A program made the position numbers and the translations under genes. Below the pieces are notes generated by a model. The model worked only from the letters and a program-made list of their open reading frames with translations. It did no database searches and was not told where the DNA came from. DNA of 64,000 bases from Gracilibacillus halotolerans. GTDB taxonomy: Bacteria; Bacillota; Bacilli; Bacillales; Amphibacillaceae. This document shows, in pieces, positions 1 through 8,292 of the stretch (positions within the stretch are counted from its first letter, which is position 1; every line of letters begins with the position of its first letter). The stretch is taken from the NCBI RefSeq assembly GCF_014206945.1, contig NZ_JACHON010000002.1, forward strand, positions 186,001 through 250,000, given 5' to 3'.

Positions 1-15
1 ATAAAATCTTGACAA

Positions 16-56
16 GGCTTACTCCTGAAAATTAGTTGGAGTAGGCCATTTTTTTA
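16..56 (+). terminator. Rho-independent terminator of an upstream gene outside the window
   Basis: A 10-bp stem (GGCTTACTCC pairing with GGAGTAGGCC, one G-U pair) with a 12-nt loop is followed by a run of T. It ends a transcript that enters from the left edge. Confidence 0.75.
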
Positions 57-86
57 TAGCGTTTTTTTAGAGAATGAAAAGGGTAA

Positions 87-111
87 ACACAACTAACATA
101 AATAGTTGTGT
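87..111 (+). promoter_or_regulatory. Perfect 9-bp inverted repeat upstream of the first EIIA gene
   Basis: ACACAACTA and TAGTTGTGT are perfect inverted copies separated by 7 nt, lying between the upstream terminator and the EIIA ribosome site. It may be a regulator site or a 5' UTR hairpin. There is no T run, so it is not a terminator. Confidence 0.35.
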
Positions 112-144
112 GAGACCAATAAAAGTAAAGAAGGAGTGATTGTT

Positions 145-636
145 TTGTTAAGAAAGCTTTTTAAAAAGCAAGAAATGGATATGAATGTGTTGTCCCCATT
201 GTCAGGAAAAGCAATTCCGCTAGAGGAAGTACCAGATGAAGTTTTTTCTCAAAAGATGATGGGAGATGGAATTGCGATTGAACCAATTAGTAAGGATGTT
301 TTAGCACCTTTTAGTGGGGTGGTTGTCAATGTATTTAAAACCAAACATGCGATAAATTTACGAGCAGATAATGGTGCAGAAATGCTCATCCATATGGGTC
401 TAGAAACAGTGGAACTAGATGGAAAAGGATTTGAAGTCCATGTTAATGATGGACAAGAAATTAAACAAGGTGATTTACTAGCAACCTATGATATCGAAGC
501 AGTAGCTAAAGAAAATTATAAAACCGTGACTCCGGTTATACTTTTAAATGGTGAAAAATTTTCGTTGACTCAAGTGAAAACGGATGTAGAAGTTTCTGGA
601 GGAAAGGATTTAATTTTCCAACTAGAAATTTTGTGA
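145..636 (+). CDS. PTS EIIA component, glucose/beta-glucoside (Crr) type
   Basis: This is a soluble phosphocarrier that passes phosphate from HPr to an EIIB domain. The Crr-like EIIA fold is shown by LSPLSGKAIPLEEVPDEVFS near the N-terminus, KTKHAI, and the active-site histidine in LIHMGLETV. I chose the TTG at 145 rather than an in-frame TTG at 106: it follows AAGGAG with good spacing and gives 163 residues beginning L-R-K-L-F-K-K, the same length and beginning as the paralogue at 3301. It has its own terminator and sits just upstream of the EIICB permease, which has no EIIA domain of its own. Having two nearly equivalent EIIA genes in one locus is unusual. Confidence 0.9.
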   Translation: MLRKLFKKQEMDMNVLSPLSGKAIPLEEVPDEVFSQKMMGDGIAIEPISKDVLAPFSGVVVNVFKTKHAINLRADNGAEMLIHMGLETVELDGKGFEVHVNDGQEIKQGDLLATYDIEAVAKENYKTVTPVILLNGEKFSLTQVKTDVEVSGGKDLIFQLEIL

Positions 637-644
637 TTTCTAGT

Positions 645-682
645 AAAAGCAATAAAATCATTCGGATTTTATTGCTTTTTTT
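645..682 (+). terminator. Terminator after first EIIA gene
   Basis: The arms AAGCAATAAAATC and GATTTTATTGCTT form a long stem with a 5-nt loop and a run of seven T. It separates the EIIA transcript from the EIICB operon. Confidence 0.85.
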
Positions 683-718
683 GGTTATACTATATAGAGT
701 TTATACATAAGAAAGTTG

Positions 719-732
719 TGCAAACGTTTCCT
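719..732 (+). promoter_or_regulatory. cre box (CcpA site) upstream of EIICB operon
   Basis: TGCAAACGTTTCCT matches the catabolite responsive element consensus TGNAANCGNWNNCW at every fixed position. Its place about 120 bp before the EIICB start suggests carbon catabolite control. Confidence 0.65.
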
Positions 733-792
733 GTTAAAAATAATTATTATTTAATCATTGATAAATAATCTTTAATATATTAAACTTTAAAG

Positions 793-810
793 TGTGCAAA
801 CGGTTGTACA
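793..810 (+). promoter_or_regulatory. LacI-family-like operator before EIICB
   Basis: TGTGCAAACGGTTGTACA is an imperfect palindrome with the central CG typical of LacI/GalR operators. It differs from the cre consensus at the conserved C, so it may be a weak cre or the site of a dedicated regulator. It lies about 30 bp before the start codon. Confidence 0.45.
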
Positions 811-840
811 AAAAAGTTAGGTAAAGTGAGGATATACATT

Positions 841-2502
841 ATGAGAAAATTTATCTCGTTTGATTTTTGGCAAAAGCTAGGGAAAGCGTTATTAGTAGTT
901 GTTGCAGTTATGCCAGCTGCAGGGATAATGATTTCTTTAGGAAAACTTGTTTCAATGTCTGGTGGGGATATTTCCTTTGTACTTGGCATTGGTAGGGTCA
1001 TGGAAGAACTAGGTTGGGCGATTATTGGTAACTTACATGTATTATTCGCCGTAGCCATTGGGGGATCTTGGGCAAAAGAAAGAGCAGGAGGAGCATTTGC
1101 TGCGCTACTCGCCTTTATACTAATTAACAGGGTCACCGGTGCAATTTTTGGTGTAACAGGAGATATGGTTAGTGATCCTAATTCTGTAACCACTTCCTTA
1201 TTAGGTTCAGAGTTAGCAGTAGGTGATTATTTTACTATGATTCTTGGGGCACCAGCGTTAAATATGGGTGTATTTATCGGGATCATATCAGGTTTCCTAG
1301 GTGCAAACGTATTTAATAAATATTACAATTTCTCAAAACTACCACAGGCACTTTCATTCTTTAATGGAAAACGCTTCGTTCCGTTTGTGGTAATTTTATG
1401 GTCGGTTGTTGTAGCAATCATCCTTTCAATTGTATGGCCATTTATCCAAGGGTTGTTAAATGATTTCGGTCGTTGGATTGCTACATCAAAAGATACGGCG
1501 CCATTTTTTGCACCATTTATTTTTGGTACGTTAGAACGTTTATTATTACCATTCGGGCTTCATCATATGTTAACAGTACCAATCAACTATACAGAATTAG
1601 GTGGAACGTATACAATCTTAACTGGTAACGGTGCTGGAACAATGGTTGCTGGTCAGGATCCGTTATGGCTTGCGTGGGTATCGGACTTGAATAACCTTGC
1701 AGCTGCGGGTGATATGAATGCTTATAATCAGTTGTTGCAAGAAGTGACACCTGCTCGTTTTAAAGTAGGACAAATGATTCTTTCTACAGCTGGTTTGATC
1801 GGTATTGCGCTCGCGATGTATCGTAATGTTGACAAAGATAAGAAAACGAAATATAAATCAATGTTCTTATCTGCTGGTTTAGCTGTATTCCTTACAGGGG
1901 TAACAGAGCCAATCGAATTTATGTTTATGTTTGCAGCTCCACTTTTATATGTTGTATATGCAATTATGGCAGGTTTAAGTTTTGCAATTGCGGATCTTAT
2001 AGATTTAAGAATTCATTCATTTGGTACAATAGAGTTATTAACAAGATTACCAATGACCATTAATGCAGGTCTATTACAAGACGTTATTAATTTTGTTATC
2101 GTTTGTGCGATTTTCTTCGGATTGAATTTTGTGATTTTCAACTTCTTAATTAAGAAATTTAAAGCACCAACTCCAGGTCGTTTAGGAAATTATACGGATG
2201 AAGATAGCAAAGAAGAAAATAGTAATAGTAAAGAAACTACAAAGGATACTGAAACAAATGACGATTCAGAAGCAGCTAGAGTTGTCACACTGCTAGGTGG
2301 TAAAGAAAATATTGATGATGTTGATGCATGTATGACAAGATTACGTGTAACTGTGAAAGATTTGGATAAAGTAAAAGAAGAAGCAGAGTGGAAGAAAACA
2401 GGCGCGCTAGGTCTTGTTTTAAAAGATAAAGGTGTGCAAGCAATCTACGGACCAAAAGCGGACGTATTAAAGTCCGAAGTACAAGATTATCTGGAGGATT
2501 AA
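841..2502 (+). CDS. PTS EIICB sugar permease, glucose/glucoside family
   Basis: This membrane permease phosphorylates its sugar during uptake. The first ~440 residues are a hydrophobic EIIC domain (PFGLHHMLTVPINYTELGG and GVTEPIEFMFMFAAPLLY are typical), followed by an acidic, polar linker and a C-terminal EIIB domain with the phosphocysteine in DACMTRLRV (about Cys497). There is no EIIA domain, consistent with the EIIA genes on both sides. The ATG at 841 is preceded by AAGTGAGG; the in-frame GTG at 826 overlaps that site. The next gene starts one base after its stop. The substrate cannot be read from sequence; the downstream GH1 and acetyl esterase suggest a beta-linked, possibly acetylated disaccharide. 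Confidence 0.9.
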   Translation: MRKFISFDFWQKLGKALLVVVAVMPAAGIMISLGKLVSMSGGDISFVLGIGRVMEELGWAIIGNLHVLFAVAIGGSWAKERAGGAFAALLAFILINRVTGAIFGVTGDMVSDPNSVTTSLLGSELAVGDYFTMILGAPALNMGVFIGIISGFLGANVFNKYYNFSKLPQALSFFNGKRFVPFVVILWSVVVAIILSIVWPFIQGLLNDFGRWIATSKDTAPFFAPFIFGTLERLLLPFGLHHMLTVPINYTELGGTYTILTGNGAGTMVAGQDPLWLAWVSDLNNLAAAGDMNAYNQLLQEVTPARFKVGQMILSTAGLIGIALAMYRNVDKDKKTKYKSMFLSAGLAVFLTGVTEPIEFMFMFAAPLLYVVYAIMAGLSFAIADLIDLRIHSFGTIELLTRLPMTINAGLLQDVINFVIVCAIFFGLNFVIFNFLIKKFKAPTPGRLGNYTDEDSKEENSNSKETTKDTETNDDSEAARVVTLLGGKENIDDVDACMTRLRVTVKDLDKVKEEAEWKKTGALGLVLKDKGVQAIYGPKADVLKSEVQDYLED

Positions 2503-2503
2503 C

Positions 2504-3298
2504 ATGCGTTTACTTACACTTAACTGTCATTCGTGGCAGGAAGAGAATCAAGTAAAGAAAATTCAATATCTTGCAGAAATTATTGCGGCAAGTGATTATG
2601 ATGTTGTTTGCCTACAAGAGGTAAGTCAGTTAGAATCAAGTAAGCAGGTAATGGATACCATTCGAGAAGATAATTATGGTCTACTTTTGCAACAAGAATT
2701 AAAAGGGCATGGGAAAGATTACTCCCTTCATTGGCATCAGGCGCATAAAGCGTTTGATGTTTATGAAGAAGGTTTGGCAACATTAACAAAACATCCAGTC
2801 AAACAAAGTGAAGCGCACTTTGTATCTGGCTCGCGAGACCTAAACTACTGGAAAACGAGAATTGTTCTTCATACTGACATTGAAATTGGTGGAGAAATCT
2901 ACTCTTTCTATAATTGTCACTTTGGTTGGTGGAATGATGAGGAAGAACCAGGTTCTGAGCAACTTCAAAGGTTAATGGACCTCATACCGAATGAAAAAGT
3001 TAGCTTTTTATTAGGTGATTTTAATAGTGAAGCGAGTATGAAAGATGAAGGGTACTCGTATATAGTAAATAATGGCTGGTATGATACGTATGAAGAAGCT
3101 AATGAAAAAGACGAGGGCATCACGGTGCCTGGAGAAATAGCTGGTTGGGATAACCATGCTGATAAAAAAAGGATAGACTATATTTTTACAAATAAAAAAT
3201 GGACTGTTACCCATTCTAATGTCATCTTTAATGGAGACAATAAAGATGTGATATCTGACCATTATGGTGTAGATGTGAAAATTGAGAGGGAGGCATAA
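2504..3298 (+). CDS. Endonuclease/exonuclease/phosphatase-family hydrolase
   Basis: This 264-residue protein has the metal-dependent EEP fold (DNase I-like phosphoesterases). Visible motifs are LTLNCHSW at the N-terminus, CLQEVSQ with the metal-binding Glu near 40, NCHFGWW, LLGDFNS near 170, and ISDHYGV at the end with the catalytic Asp-His. No signal peptide is present, so it should act in the cytoplasm. It lies one base after EIICB with GGAGG inside the EIICB end, and the second EIIA follows 2 nt later, so the three are translationally linked. That context points to a small phosphorylated sugar as substrate rather than DNA; this is inference. Nucleic acid or lipid phosphodiesters remain possible. 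Confidence 0.8.
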   Translation: MRLLTLNCHSWQEENQVKKIQYLAEIIAASDYDVVCLQEVSQLESSKQVMDTIREDNYGLLLQQELKGHGKDYSLHWHQAHKAFDVYEEGLATLTKHPVKQSEAHFVSGSRDLNYWKTRIVLHTDIEIGGEIYSFYNCHFGWWNDEEEPGSEQLQRLMDLIPNEKVSFLLGDFNSEASMKDEGYSYIVNNGWYDTYEEANEKDEGITVPGEIAGWDNHADKKRIDYIFTNKKWTVTHSNVIFNGDNKDVISDHYGVDVKIEREA

Positions 3299-3300
3299 AA

Positions 3301-3792
3301 TTGCTAAAAAAATTATTTAAAAAGACACCAGAGACAATTGATTACGTAGCACCATTAACAGGGAAAGCTACTCCACTTGAAAACGTACCTGATGAAGTGT
3401 TCTCTCAAAAAATGATGGGCGATGGCCTTGCAATTGAACCAACAGATAATCAAATTGTTTCACCGATTGATGGTGAGGTTGTTGATGTGTTTAAAACGAA
3501 ACATGCGATTAGCTTTCGTGCAGAAAATGGTGCGGAGTTACTCATTCACATGGGGTTAGACACTGTACAATTGGACGGAAAAGGATTCTCTATTTCGGTT
3601 GAGAACGGGCAAAAAGTAAAAAAAGGTGATCCACTAGGTACATTTGATATCGACGAAGTTAGCAAAGCAGATTATAAAACGATTACTCCGTTAATTCTTT
3701 TAAATGGTGAGCAGTTCCAATTATCCGAAGTAATTGGTGAACAAGATGTCCGAGCAGGCACTGACGTACTTTTCAAAATTGTAAAAAAATAA
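3301..3792 (+). CDS. PTS EIIA component, second copy
   Basis: This 163-residue Crr-type EIIA closely resembles the product of the gene at 145 (shared PDEVFSQKMMGDG, VFKTKHAI, LIHMGL with the active His, DGKGF). It begins with TTG after GGGAGG, and begins M-L-K-K-L-F-K-K. It is the third gene of the EIICB operon and presumably the main phosphodonor for it. A terminator follows directly. Divergence is concentrated in the N-terminal tail and surface loops, so the two copies may have different partners. Confidence 0.9.
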   Translation: MLKKLFKKTPETIDYVAPLTGKATPLENVPDEVFSQKMMGDGLAIEPTDNQIVSPIDGEVVDVFKTKHAISFRAENGAELLIHMGLDTVQLDGKGFSISVENGQKVKKGDPLGTFDIDEVSKADYKTITPLILLNGEQFQLSEVIGEQDVRAGTDVLFKIVKK

Positions 3793-3802
3793 CACACCTT
3801 TA

Positions 3803-3836
3803 ACACCTAGGCAAATACCGCCTAGGTGTTTTTATT
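3803..3836 (+). terminator. Terminator after second EIIA
   Basis: ACACCTAGGC and GCCTAGGTGT form a perfect 10-bp stem with a 7-nt loop and a following T run. Confidence 0.9.
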
Positions 3837-3845
3837 AATTTCCCT

Positions 3846-3929
3846 AATAAAACGTTTGCAAAAATTATCAGTATATATGATAATAAACGTATCTGGCTAT
3901 TTTTTTTGTAGTGTAGGAAACCGATTTCC
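3846..3929 (+). promoter_or_regulatory. Regulatory region of the esterase/glucosidase genes with two palindromes
   Basis: AAAACGTTTGCAAA near 3850 is a half-conserved cre/LacI-type site. GGAAACCGATTTCC (3916-3929) has perfect 5-bp arms and a central CG, again LacI/cre-like, about 30 bp before the esterase start. They suggest that the esterase-GH1 unit is controlled together with the PTS operon. Confidence 0.4.
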
Positions 3930-3958
3930 GAGATATATAAAAGGAGGGGGAATAGAGA

Positions 3959-4921
3959 ATGCACATGGATATGCCTTTGGAAGAATTAAAAAAATATCAA
4001 GGGAAGAATCCTAAGCCGTCTGACTTTGAAGAATATTGGGATCGAGCTTTAAAAGAACTAGGACAGCAATCACTTAATTATGAACTAGTAGAAGCAGACT
4101 TTCAGACGCCATTTGCCGATTGCTATCATTTAACTTTTACGGGCGTTGGAGATGCAAAGGTATATGCTAAATTTATTAAACCGAAAAAACATATTGCAAC
4201 TGGTCAAGCGGTTGCGATGTTTCACGGTTATTCGGTAGATAGTGGAGATTGGTTGGATAAGCTTGCATTTGCCGCCCAAGGTATTACGGTCTTGACACTT
4301 GATTGTCGTGGTCAAGGTGGCAGGTCAGAGGATACTTTAAGAACAAAAGCTACAACAATGAGGGGTCTCATTATTCGCGGATTGAATGATAAAAATCCGG
4401 ATAATTTATATTACCGTAATGTATTTCTTGATACAGTTCAGACAGTGAGAATATTGCAGGCAATGGAAGATGTGGATGCCAAACGTATTGGGGTATATGG
4501 CGGATCACAGGTGGGAGCACTTGCACTTGCGTGTGCTGCACTAGAGAACACGGTAAAAGAAGCAGTTGTTATTTATCCATTTTTAACCGATTATTTGAGG
4601 GTATGGGAAATGGATATCCAAAACTCTGCTTATGGTGAAATAGCAGAATTTTTCCGAAATACGGATCCTACACATGAACGACATGAAGAATTTTTTACAA
4701 AGCTAGGTTACATAGATATTCAGCATCATGCACCTAACATAAAGGCAAATGTCGATTGGTACATTGGCCTTAGAGATCAAATATGTCCACCATCTAGTCA
4801 GTTTGCAGCTTACAATAAATTAACTTCCAAGAAGACAATGAAGATTTATTATGAATTTGGACATGAACATCTACCACACGTTGGTGATTACGCATTACAA
4901 AAATTGAGCAAAAATTTATAA
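3959..4921 (+). CDS. CE7-family acetyl esterase (acetyl xylan esterase / cephalosporin-C deacetylase type)
   Basis: This 320-residue alpha/beta hydrolase removes acetyl groups from sugars. It shows the family's RGQGG signature (CRGQGGRSED, about 116-125), the nucleophile elbow YGGSQVG with Ser183, an Asp near 273 (GLRDQICPP) and the catalytic His near 302 (FGHEH). The usual second Gly after GGSQ is Val here. No signal peptide, so it would deacetylate sugars already imported. The ATG at 3959 follows AGGAGGGGG. The GH1 gene starts 12 nt after its stop, so the two form one unit; together with the PTS this suggests use of acetylated oligosaccharides. Confidence 0.88.
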   Translation: MHMDMPLEELKKYQGKNPKPSDFEEYWDRALKELGQQSLNYELVEADFQTPFADCYHLTFTGVGDAKVYAKFIKPKKHIATGQAVAMFHGYSVDSGDWLDKLAFAAQGITVLTLDCRGQGGRSEDTLRTKATTMRGLIIRGLNDKNPDNLYYRNVFLDTVQTVRILQAMEDVDAKRIGVYGGSQVGALALACAALENTVKEAVVIYPFLTDYLRVWEMDIQNSAYGEIAEFFRNTDPTHERHEEFFTKLGYIDIQHHAPNIKANVDWYIGLRDQICPPSSQFAAYNKLTSKKTMKIYYEFGHEHLPHVGDYALQKLSKNL

Positions 4922-4933
4922 TGGAGGTTTAAC

Positions 4934-6280
4934 ATGACAATTATACAATTTCCTAAAGATATGAAATGGGGAGTGGCTACTGCTTCTTATCAAATTGAAG
5001 GCGCGACTAAAGAAGGGGGAAGAGGACTATCTATATGGGATACTTTCTCCAAGACACCAGGAAAAGTAGTGAATGGTGATAATGGGGATGTAGCGTGTGA
5101 TAGCTACCATCGTTATGAAGAAGATGTAGAGCTAATGAAAGAACTAGGAGTGGATACCTATCGTTTTTCTGTTGCATGGCCACGTATTTTTCCGAATGGT
5201 GTTGGTAAAGTAAATCAAGAAGGATTAGATTATTACCATCGTCTAGTAGATGCGTTAATAGAGAATGATATCGAGCCGATGTGTACGCTATATCATTGGG
5301 ATTTGCCACAAGCTCTTCAAGATAAAGGTGGTTGGGCGAATCGAGAAACAATTGATGCTTTTGTTAGCTATTCGGAATTAATGTATAAAGAGTTCTCTGG
5401 GAAGATTAAAAAGTGGATAACGCTAAATGAGCCATGGTGTATTTCGTTTCTGTCGAATTATGTCGGCATACATGCACCAGGAAATCAAGATTTACAATTA
5501 GCGACTCAAATTTCCCATCACCTATTAGTGGCGCATGGAAAGTCAGTCTTAAAATTCCGCGAGCTTGGAATCGATGGTGAAATTGGGTTTGCACCGAACA
5601 CGACTTGGTTAGAGCCATATAGTACACGCCAAGAGGATATCGATGCGTGTAACCGTGAAATTGGCTGGTACATCGAGTGGTTTATGGATCCGGTCTATAA
5701 AGGAACATATCCAGAATTTATGGTGGAGTGGTTTAAGAAAAAAGGAGTCGAATTGGAAATCCAAGATGGAGATATGGAGACGATTCAACAACCGATTGAC
5801 TTCTTAGGGATTAACTATTATACCGGTCACATTGCTCGTTATAAGGAGAATGAAGGATTACTAGATTGGGAGCTAGTTGAGATGAATTATGATAGAACAG
5901 ATATTGGCTGGCCAATTTATCCGGATGGTTTTTATAACGTATTAACGAGAATAAAAGATAACTATGGTGATGTGCCTATCTATATCACGGAAAACGGTTC
6001 TTGCTATAATGATGAACCTGAAAATGGTGTGGTGCAAGATGATGGTAGAATCAGTTACTTTGAGCAACATTTAACGGCATTACATCGAGCAATGGAATCA
6101 GGTGTGAATATTAAAGGGTATATCATCTGGTCTTTATTAGATAACTTTGAGTGGGCAGAAGGATATACGATGAGATTTGGAATTGTTCATGTTAATTATA
6201 GAACGCTAAAACGTACACCAAAGGAAAGCTATTATTGGTTAAAACAAACAATCTCAAACAATTGGTTTGAAACAAACTAG
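4934..6280 (+). CDS. GH1 beta-glucosidase / 6-phospho-beta-glucosidase family enzyme
   Basis: This 448-residue retaining glycosidase has the GH1 acid/base Glu166 in TLNEPW and the nucleophile Glu353 in ITENGS, plus the N-terminal signature FPKDMKWGVATASYQIEGA. It has no signal peptide and acts in the cytoplasm. GH1 covers both phospho- and non-phospho-beta-glucosidases; the PTS neighbours favour a phosphorylated substrate, but I cannot decide from residues alone. It is preceded by GGAGG and followed by a terminator. Confidence 0.9.
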   Translation: MTIIQFPKDMKWGVATASYQIEGATKEGGRGLSIWDTFSKTPGKVVNGDNGDVACDSYHRYEEDVELMKELGVDTYRFSVAWPRIFPNGVGKVNQEGLDYYHRLVDALIENDIEPMCTLYHWDLPQALQDKGGWANRETIDAFVSYSELMYKEFSGKIKKWITLNEPWCISFLSNYVGIHAPGNQDLQLATQISHHLLVAHGKSVLKFRELGIDGEIGFAPNTTWLEPYSTRQEDIDACNREIGWYIEWFMDPVYKGTYPEFMVEWFKKKGVELEIQDGDMETIQQPIDFLGINYYTGHIARYKENEGLLDWELVEMNYDRTDIGWPIYPDGFYNVLTRIKDNYGDVPIYITENGSCYNDEPENGVVQDDGRISYFEQHLTALHRAMESGVNIKGYIIWSLLDNFEWAEGYTMRFGIVHVNYRTLKRTPKESYYWLKQTISNNWFETN

Positions 6281-6313
6281 ACGAAAACGAAAAATAGTAT
6301 CATTCTTTATGTG

Positions 6314-6356
6314 CACCCCTTGAGTTAGACCAAAATCTAACATAAGGGGTGTTTTT
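6314..6356. terminator. Bidirectional terminator between GH1 gene and ABC operon
   Basis: CACCCCTT pairs with AAGGGGTG, with a nested GTTAG/CTAAC stem, followed by TTTTT on the plus strand. It lies between convergent genes and may serve both. Confidence 0.8.
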
Positions 6357-6378
6357 AGAGCGAAAATCTCATATTCTT

Positions 6379-7449
6379 TCAATCTTTGGATTCTTCGTAT
6401 TCACCAATTAGTTCTAAAACCTCATCAACGAGCGACATATCAATGATTTGTTCTAAATCCATATCGTCTTGAATCGCTCCATTATTTTTATAAAACTCAT
6501 ACTGTTTTTGGATGTCTTCTTCAAATAGTTGACCATTTGGGTCTAAGCCAGTTACCCCAACTTCTTCCCAAACTTCTTCCTCTTTTAGAGCTGTATGCTC
6601 TGCCATAATCGAAATTATCTCATCTTTATCACTGGTGTCTTTTACAAAAGCGTCATTATAATCGCGAATACCTTGAAGATAGGCAGCCATAAAACGAATC
6701 GCTACATCCCTTCTTTCATTTAAAAATACAGGAGATCCAAGTACCATAGCAATTTGTGCTTCTGGAGCATAATCAGTTGTATCATGGAAGCGTTGATGAA
6801 CCCCTTGCTTTTCACCTTGTGTAATCAACGGTTCTATTTGTAAAGCTAAATCAATTTGATTATTTGCCATTGCTGGAATCATGTTGCTAAAGTCACTCAT
6901 TAATGTAAATTCTACATCGTCTCTATCAAGTCCAGCGTGTTTTACCATTTCATTAAATATATAATCGTCAATTCCATTTTGTGTAGACACAGCAATTTTC
7001 TTGCCTTTAATATCTTTATACTCTGTAATAGTATCAGCTAAGTCTTCACGAACAACAAAACTGAAGTAAGATTCTCCCTCATTATTATGCCCTTTATCTG
7101 CAATAAATCGAACATCAATACCTTGAGCAATTGAATTAAAGAAGGAAGCAGAGGAAATTCCTCCTGCGACATCTACCTCGCCACTCGCTACAGCCGGGAG
7201 CATTTCATCACTGTTACCAAACGTTGCGAACTCTACTTCGATATTATATTGTTCAAAATATCCTTTATCCTTAGCGATATAAAACCCTGCACCAGAAGCT
7301 GAACCATCTTCTGCAATAATAACCTTCTCCGTCTCTTCTAATGGTGATAAAGATGCATCGTTATCATGATTGGTTGATTCAGCTTCTTGTTTACAAGCTA
7401 CTAAGAAAAAAAGAATGAAAAACAAGCACAAAAAGATTAGTTTCTTCAT
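6379..7449 (-). CDS. ABC transporter substrate-binding lipoprotein, SsuA/NMT1 type
   Basis: This 356-residue lipoprotein starts with a hydrophobic signal peptide ending in the lipobox LVAC at about residues 16-19. The mature part has the NMT1/SsuA pattern (AGFYIAKDKGYFEQYNIEVEF, then ASGEVDVAGG), typical of importers for sulfonates, nitrate, taurine or thiamine pyrimidine precursors. It is the last gene of a permease-ATPase-binding protein operon. No metabolic enzyme is attached, so the substrate is unknown. Confidence 0.85.
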   Translation of the reverse strand: MKKLIFLCLFFILFFLVACKQEAESTNHDNDASLSPLEETEKVIIAEDGSASGAGFYIAKDKGYFEQYNIEVEFATFGNSDEMLPAVASGEVDVAGGISSASFFNSIAQGIDVRFIADKGHNNEGESYFSFVVREDLADTITEYKDIKGKKIAVSTQNGIDDYIFNEMVKHAGLDRDDVEFTLMSDFSNMIPAMANNQIDLALQIEPLITQGEKQGVHQRFHDTTDYAPEAQIAMVLGSPVFLNERRDVAIRFMAAYLQGIRDYNDAFVKDTSDKDEIISIMAEHTALKEEEVWEEVGVTGLDPNGQLFEEDIQKQYEFYKNNGAIQDDMDLEQIIDMSLVDEVLELIGEYEESKD

Positions 7450-7482
7450 GTAACATCCTCCTTGTATGTTCCATTTACCAAT

Positions 7483-8274
7483 CTAGGCATTCTCAGGAGA
7501 AAGGTGCTCCCGATTTTCTTTCACTTCTCGTTGTAAATGATCCCATACGTCAATAAATATTTGAGTTAATTCCTTACTAGAGCGTACGTCTTCAATGGTA
7601 CGTGGTCTAGGTAATGATATAGGGATATCCTTTACAATCGTACCTGGTTGAGAGCTCATAAGAATGATTCGATCAGCTAGTAATAAAGCTTCATCAATAC
7701 TGTGGGTTATAAATAGTACCGTTTTTTTCGTCTCTTGCCATATAGATAATAGTTCTTCTTGAAGGATGAACTTATTCTGTTCATCTAATGCAGCGAAGGG
7801 TTCATCCATTAGAAGAATTTCGGGATTATTCGCAAATGCACGTGCTATACTAACCCGTTGTTTCATCCCGCCAGATAGTTCTTTAGGGTATAAGTGTTTA
7901 TATTGTTGTAGGCCAACTTTATACAGATATTCTTTTGTGATTGTTTTGATTTTCTTAGGGTGTTCATGCCGCATCTTTAACCCGAATGCAACGTTATCCT
8001 CTACTGTTAACCAAGGAATAACGCCTTTTTCTTGAAACACCATAGATTGCAAAGGAAGATTTTTTTGAGATTGTGAAATTTGAATCGTACCTGAGGTTGG
8101 CGTTTCTAATTGTGATAAAATACGTAATAAAGTTGATTTTCCACATCCACTAGGGCCTAATAAGCAAACAAATTCGCCTTCCTTAATTTCGAGATGGATA
8201 TCTTTCAGTGCATCTAAGTATTTCTCTCGTTTTATAAACCGCTTCGACAGACCTTTAATCAAAATTTTAGACAA
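7483..8274 (-). CDS. ABC transporter ATPase, SsuB/TauB type
   Basis: This 263-residue ATPase has Walker A GPSGCGKST, the Q-loop MVFQEKG, the signature LSGGMKQR, Walker B ILLMDEP and the switch His in FITHS. It starts with TTG after AAAGGAGG. It powers the permease encoded just upstream (18 nt away) and serves the lipoprotein encoded downstream. It belongs to the nitrate/sulfonate/taurine class and is not an MsmX-type sugar ATPase. Confidence 0.9.
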   Translation of the reverse strand: MSKILIKGLSKRFIKREKYLDALKDIHLEIKEGEFVCLLGPSGCGKSTLLRILSQLETPTSGTIQISQSQKNLPLQSMVFQEKGVIPWLTVEDNVAFGLKMRHEHPKKIKTITKEYLYKVGLQQYKHLYPKELSGGMKQRVSIARAFANNPEILLMDEPFAALDEQNKFILQEELLSIWQETKKTVLFITHSIDEALLLADRIILMSSQPGTIVKDIPISLPRPRTIEDVRSSKELTQIFIDVWDHLQREVKENREHLSPENA

Positions 8275-8292
8275 AATAATCCTCCTTTTGCG

